Positions 62,596-64,000 of a stretch of 64,000 nt of DNA are shown piece by piece; the first letter of the stretch is position 1; every line of letters starts with the position of its first letter. The stretch spans positions 750,001 to 814,000 of the forward strand of contig NZ_CAKMRU010000001.1 of the NCBI RefSeq assembly GCF_928368155.1. Reading direction: 5' to 3'. Both the position numbers and the translations under genes were made by a program. Under the pieces are notes generated by a model. The model was not told the origin of the DNA, did no database searches, and saw only the letters and a list, made by a program, of their open reading frames with translations. Origin of the DNA: Anaerococcus ihuae. Its GTDB lineage: Bacteria > Bacillota > Clostridia > Tissierellales > Peptoniphilaceae.

Positions 62596-62905
62596 TTAAA
62601 TCATTCCAAAATGCTCTAAAGCATCTTCGATTGCTTTTTCTTTTTCTTCTGGGCAATTTGGCACTCTTTGATTTTCTTTCTTACTAAAATTATAATTTTC
62701 TCTCTCTATTAGACCATGTTTCCTTTTTATTTGTGCAATATATAGGCTTGAAACTTTTAGTCCGTATTTATCTAACACATACTTTTTAATTTCTCCATAA
62801 GTTGCGCCTTTTGAAAAGTCAATTTCAGATAATTCATCTTCCCCTATTTCTATATCTAAATGATGTTCTGTATTTAGTTTGTACAACAGAGCTACCGTCT
62901 CCACA
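62596..62905 (-). pseudogene. rlmD: C-terminal fragment of 23S rRNA (uracil-5) methyltransferase RlmD
   Basis: The frame THVETVALLYKLNTEHHLDI, ATYGEIKKYVLDKYGLKVSS, LYIAQIKRKHGL to EDALEHFGMI is the end of RlmD/RumA proteins as found in Firmicutes carrying integrative elements. The upstream part is replaced by the recombinase element at the conserved HVETV codons (62905). rlmD is a known insertion hot spot for elements using serine integrases. The N-terminal half should lie beyond the right edge. Confidence 0.75.
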
Positions 62906-64000
62906 TGCGTTGTCTTTTGATTGGGAACATAATTTTTTATCCTCGTCATTCTTGTAGGAGCACAATTTATTAATGTCATTGTCTTTGGCATTTTTTCTTT
63001 TATCTTTGAAATTATTAGAATCTTGACTATCTTTAACTCCTGTTTTGAAATAGAATGTTAAGTCATAAGGATGAACTGTTCCGTCTTTGTCAATTCTACC
63101 CACCACGACTTTATCAACTATGCTTTCAAATACTGTTCTATTAAATTCCTCTATAATTTCTTTGTTTTCTAAGACCTTTTTAAATTGCTTTAGTCTTTCT
63201 TTAATAGAGTTTTCATCTTTGATAGTTAGCTCTAGTGTTTTCTTTTCATCAAGTAATTCTTCTTTTTGTTTTGTAAGTTTTTTATACTTTTTAGCATAAA
63301 CTTCTTCGTCTATACTATCTTCTAAATGAAGATCAACTAACTTTCTTTCTTGACTAATGATTCTGTTTAATTCATTTTCTATCTTTTTCAAATCTTTGAC
63401 TAAAGTATTATCATTTATTTCTTCTTCAACAATTTTTAAAAAGTCATCTATTACTGTTGAATCTGCATGGCATAATTGCCTATAGCTTTCAACAAATGCT
63501 TTTTCTATTGCTGCTTCTTGTATTCCTTTTGAATGAGGGCAATATTTTTTACCTTTTTTAGTTGACCTTACACATTGCCAGTTTATTTTTTTGTAAATTG
63601 AACTTGTATGCCAAGTTCTTCTTGAAAGTATTTCTCCACAAAATCCACATTCAAGCATACTTGAAAAAGCATATTGTCTTGATAGTTTTTCTCTTTTTCT
63701 ATCCTTGTTAGCTATGGTGTTTCTGTTTTGTGCTCTCCTAAGTCTAATCTCCTGTGCCTTTTCAAAATCTTCTCTTGATATAATTGGCTCGTGATGATTT
63801 TCAATGTGATATTTATCAGATTCACCAAAGTTTGCTAGTCTTCTTTTTGTTATGGGATCAACTGTGAAGGTCTTTCCCATTAGTATATCGCCAATATACT
63901 TTTCATTTTTAATTATTCCTAACACTGTAGTATCAGACCATTTTGTTTTACCTCTCGGGGTGAGATATCCTTGCTCTTCTAGTTCTCTACCAATGACTGA
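62834..64000 (-). CDS. Serine recombinase of the rlmD-inserted element (5' end off window)
   Basis: The visible 388 codons give the recombinase domain (VIGRELEEQGYLTPRGKTKW, then LGIIKNEKYIGDILMGKTFTV), the zinc ribbon (CGFCGEI-(x)18-CVRSTKKGKKYCPHSKG) and the coiled C-terminus. The resolvase domain is outside. The natural tail is lost: after KDNA the frame runs on into rlmD sequence (62834-62905) until a stop. The catalytic half cannot be judged. It marks the end of an element that extends right. Confidence 0.9.
   Translation of the reverse strand, partial: SVIGRELEEQGYLTPRGKTKWSDTTVLGIIKNEKYIGDILMGKTFTVDPITKRRLANFGESDKYHIENHHEPIISREDFEKAQEIRLRRAQNRNTIANKDRKREKLSRQYAFSSMLECGFCGEILSRRTWHTSSIYKKINWQCVRSTKKGKKYCPHSKGIQEAAIEKAFVESYRQLCHADSTVIDDFLKIVEEEINDNTLVKDLKKIENELNRIISQERKLVDLHLEDSIDEEVYAKKYKKLTKQKEELLDEKKTLELTIKDENSIKERLKQFKKVLENKEIIEEFNRTVFESIVDKVVVGRIDKDGTVHPYDLTFYFKTGVKDSQDSNNFKDKRKNAKDNDINKLCSYKNDEDKKLCSQSKDNACGDGSSVVQTKYRTSFRYRNRGR
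62906..63529. repeat. Direct repeat, right copy (recombinase C-terminus)
   Basis: Same orientation as 39748-40370; differences are scattered single bases. Here the match ends exactly at the junction with rlmD. Confidence 0.9.

Overview
The window looks like a chromosomal segment of a low-GC anaerobic Firmicute, most likely a Gram-positive anaerobic coccus of the Peptoniphilaceae (Anaerococcus/Peptoniphilus/Finegoldia type). This is inferred from the strong A+T bias, AGGAGG-type ribosome sites, the gene order holB-yaaQ-tmk, the dnaG-rpoD-trmK-nif3 operon, type-specific regulators (WalR-like, CsoR, Fur-like sites) and the erm(A)/TR-class resistance gene typical of these cocci. No 16S gene is present, so the genus is an inference.

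Bases 1-32.8 kb are core chromosome: replication and c-di-AMP sensing (holB, yaaQ, tmk), ribosomal protein L25/Ctc, thiol peroxidase, a FemAB-like enzyme, a divergent FolD, an SH3b-NlpC/P60 wall hydrolase behind a WalR-type promoter, RNase P RNA, the macromolecular synthesis operon (dnaG carries a one-base frameshift), aldehyde dehydrogenase, a PfkB kinase, the copper operon copA-csoR, QueT with a preQ1-type riboswitch, tRNA-Lys(CTT), lactate dehydrogenase, a cation/proton antiporter behind a fluoride riboswitch, serine dehydratase, two tandem class-A-like serine hydrolases and a K+ channel.

From 33 kb onward the sequence is an accessory island. 33-39.4 kb is a decaying defence cluster: AbiF-like HEPN protein with an upstream structured RNA, a broken HNH nuclease, a two-gene unit with a HEPN-like Rx4H motif that also has a folded leader, and a DUF262/DUF1524 (GmrSD-type) nuclease. 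39.7-49.8 kb is an iron-responsive cluster: two exporter-type ABC half-transporters (YbtPQ/IrtAB-like), an AraC regulator, two alpha/beta hydrolases, an ATC-hydrolase-family protein, a broken methyltransferase and membrane proteins, with two Fur-type 7-1-7 boxes. 50-56.1 kb is a mobile module: a large serine recombinase, a probable Rep protein, an OB-like protein, a tyrosine recombinase, and shared 12-bp leader boxes and palindromes. 56.6-62.5 kb mixes ICE remnants (ArdA pseudogene, ICE hypothetical), inducible erm(TR) with both leader peptides, an Fe-S metallochaperone and a broken IS3 element. At 62.9 kb a second serine-recombinase element enters, inserted in rlmD and running off the window.

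A 620-bp piece of that recombinase is repeated at 39.75-40.37 kb in the same orientation, so about 23 kb of accessory DNA lies between direct repeats. Many accessory genes are inactivated by single in-frame stop codons. The strongest candidates for unusual biology are the AbiF-RNA unit, the neighbouring HEPN-like two-gene unit with its folded leader, the CopA-CopZ fusion with an internal ribosome site, and the iron cluster.
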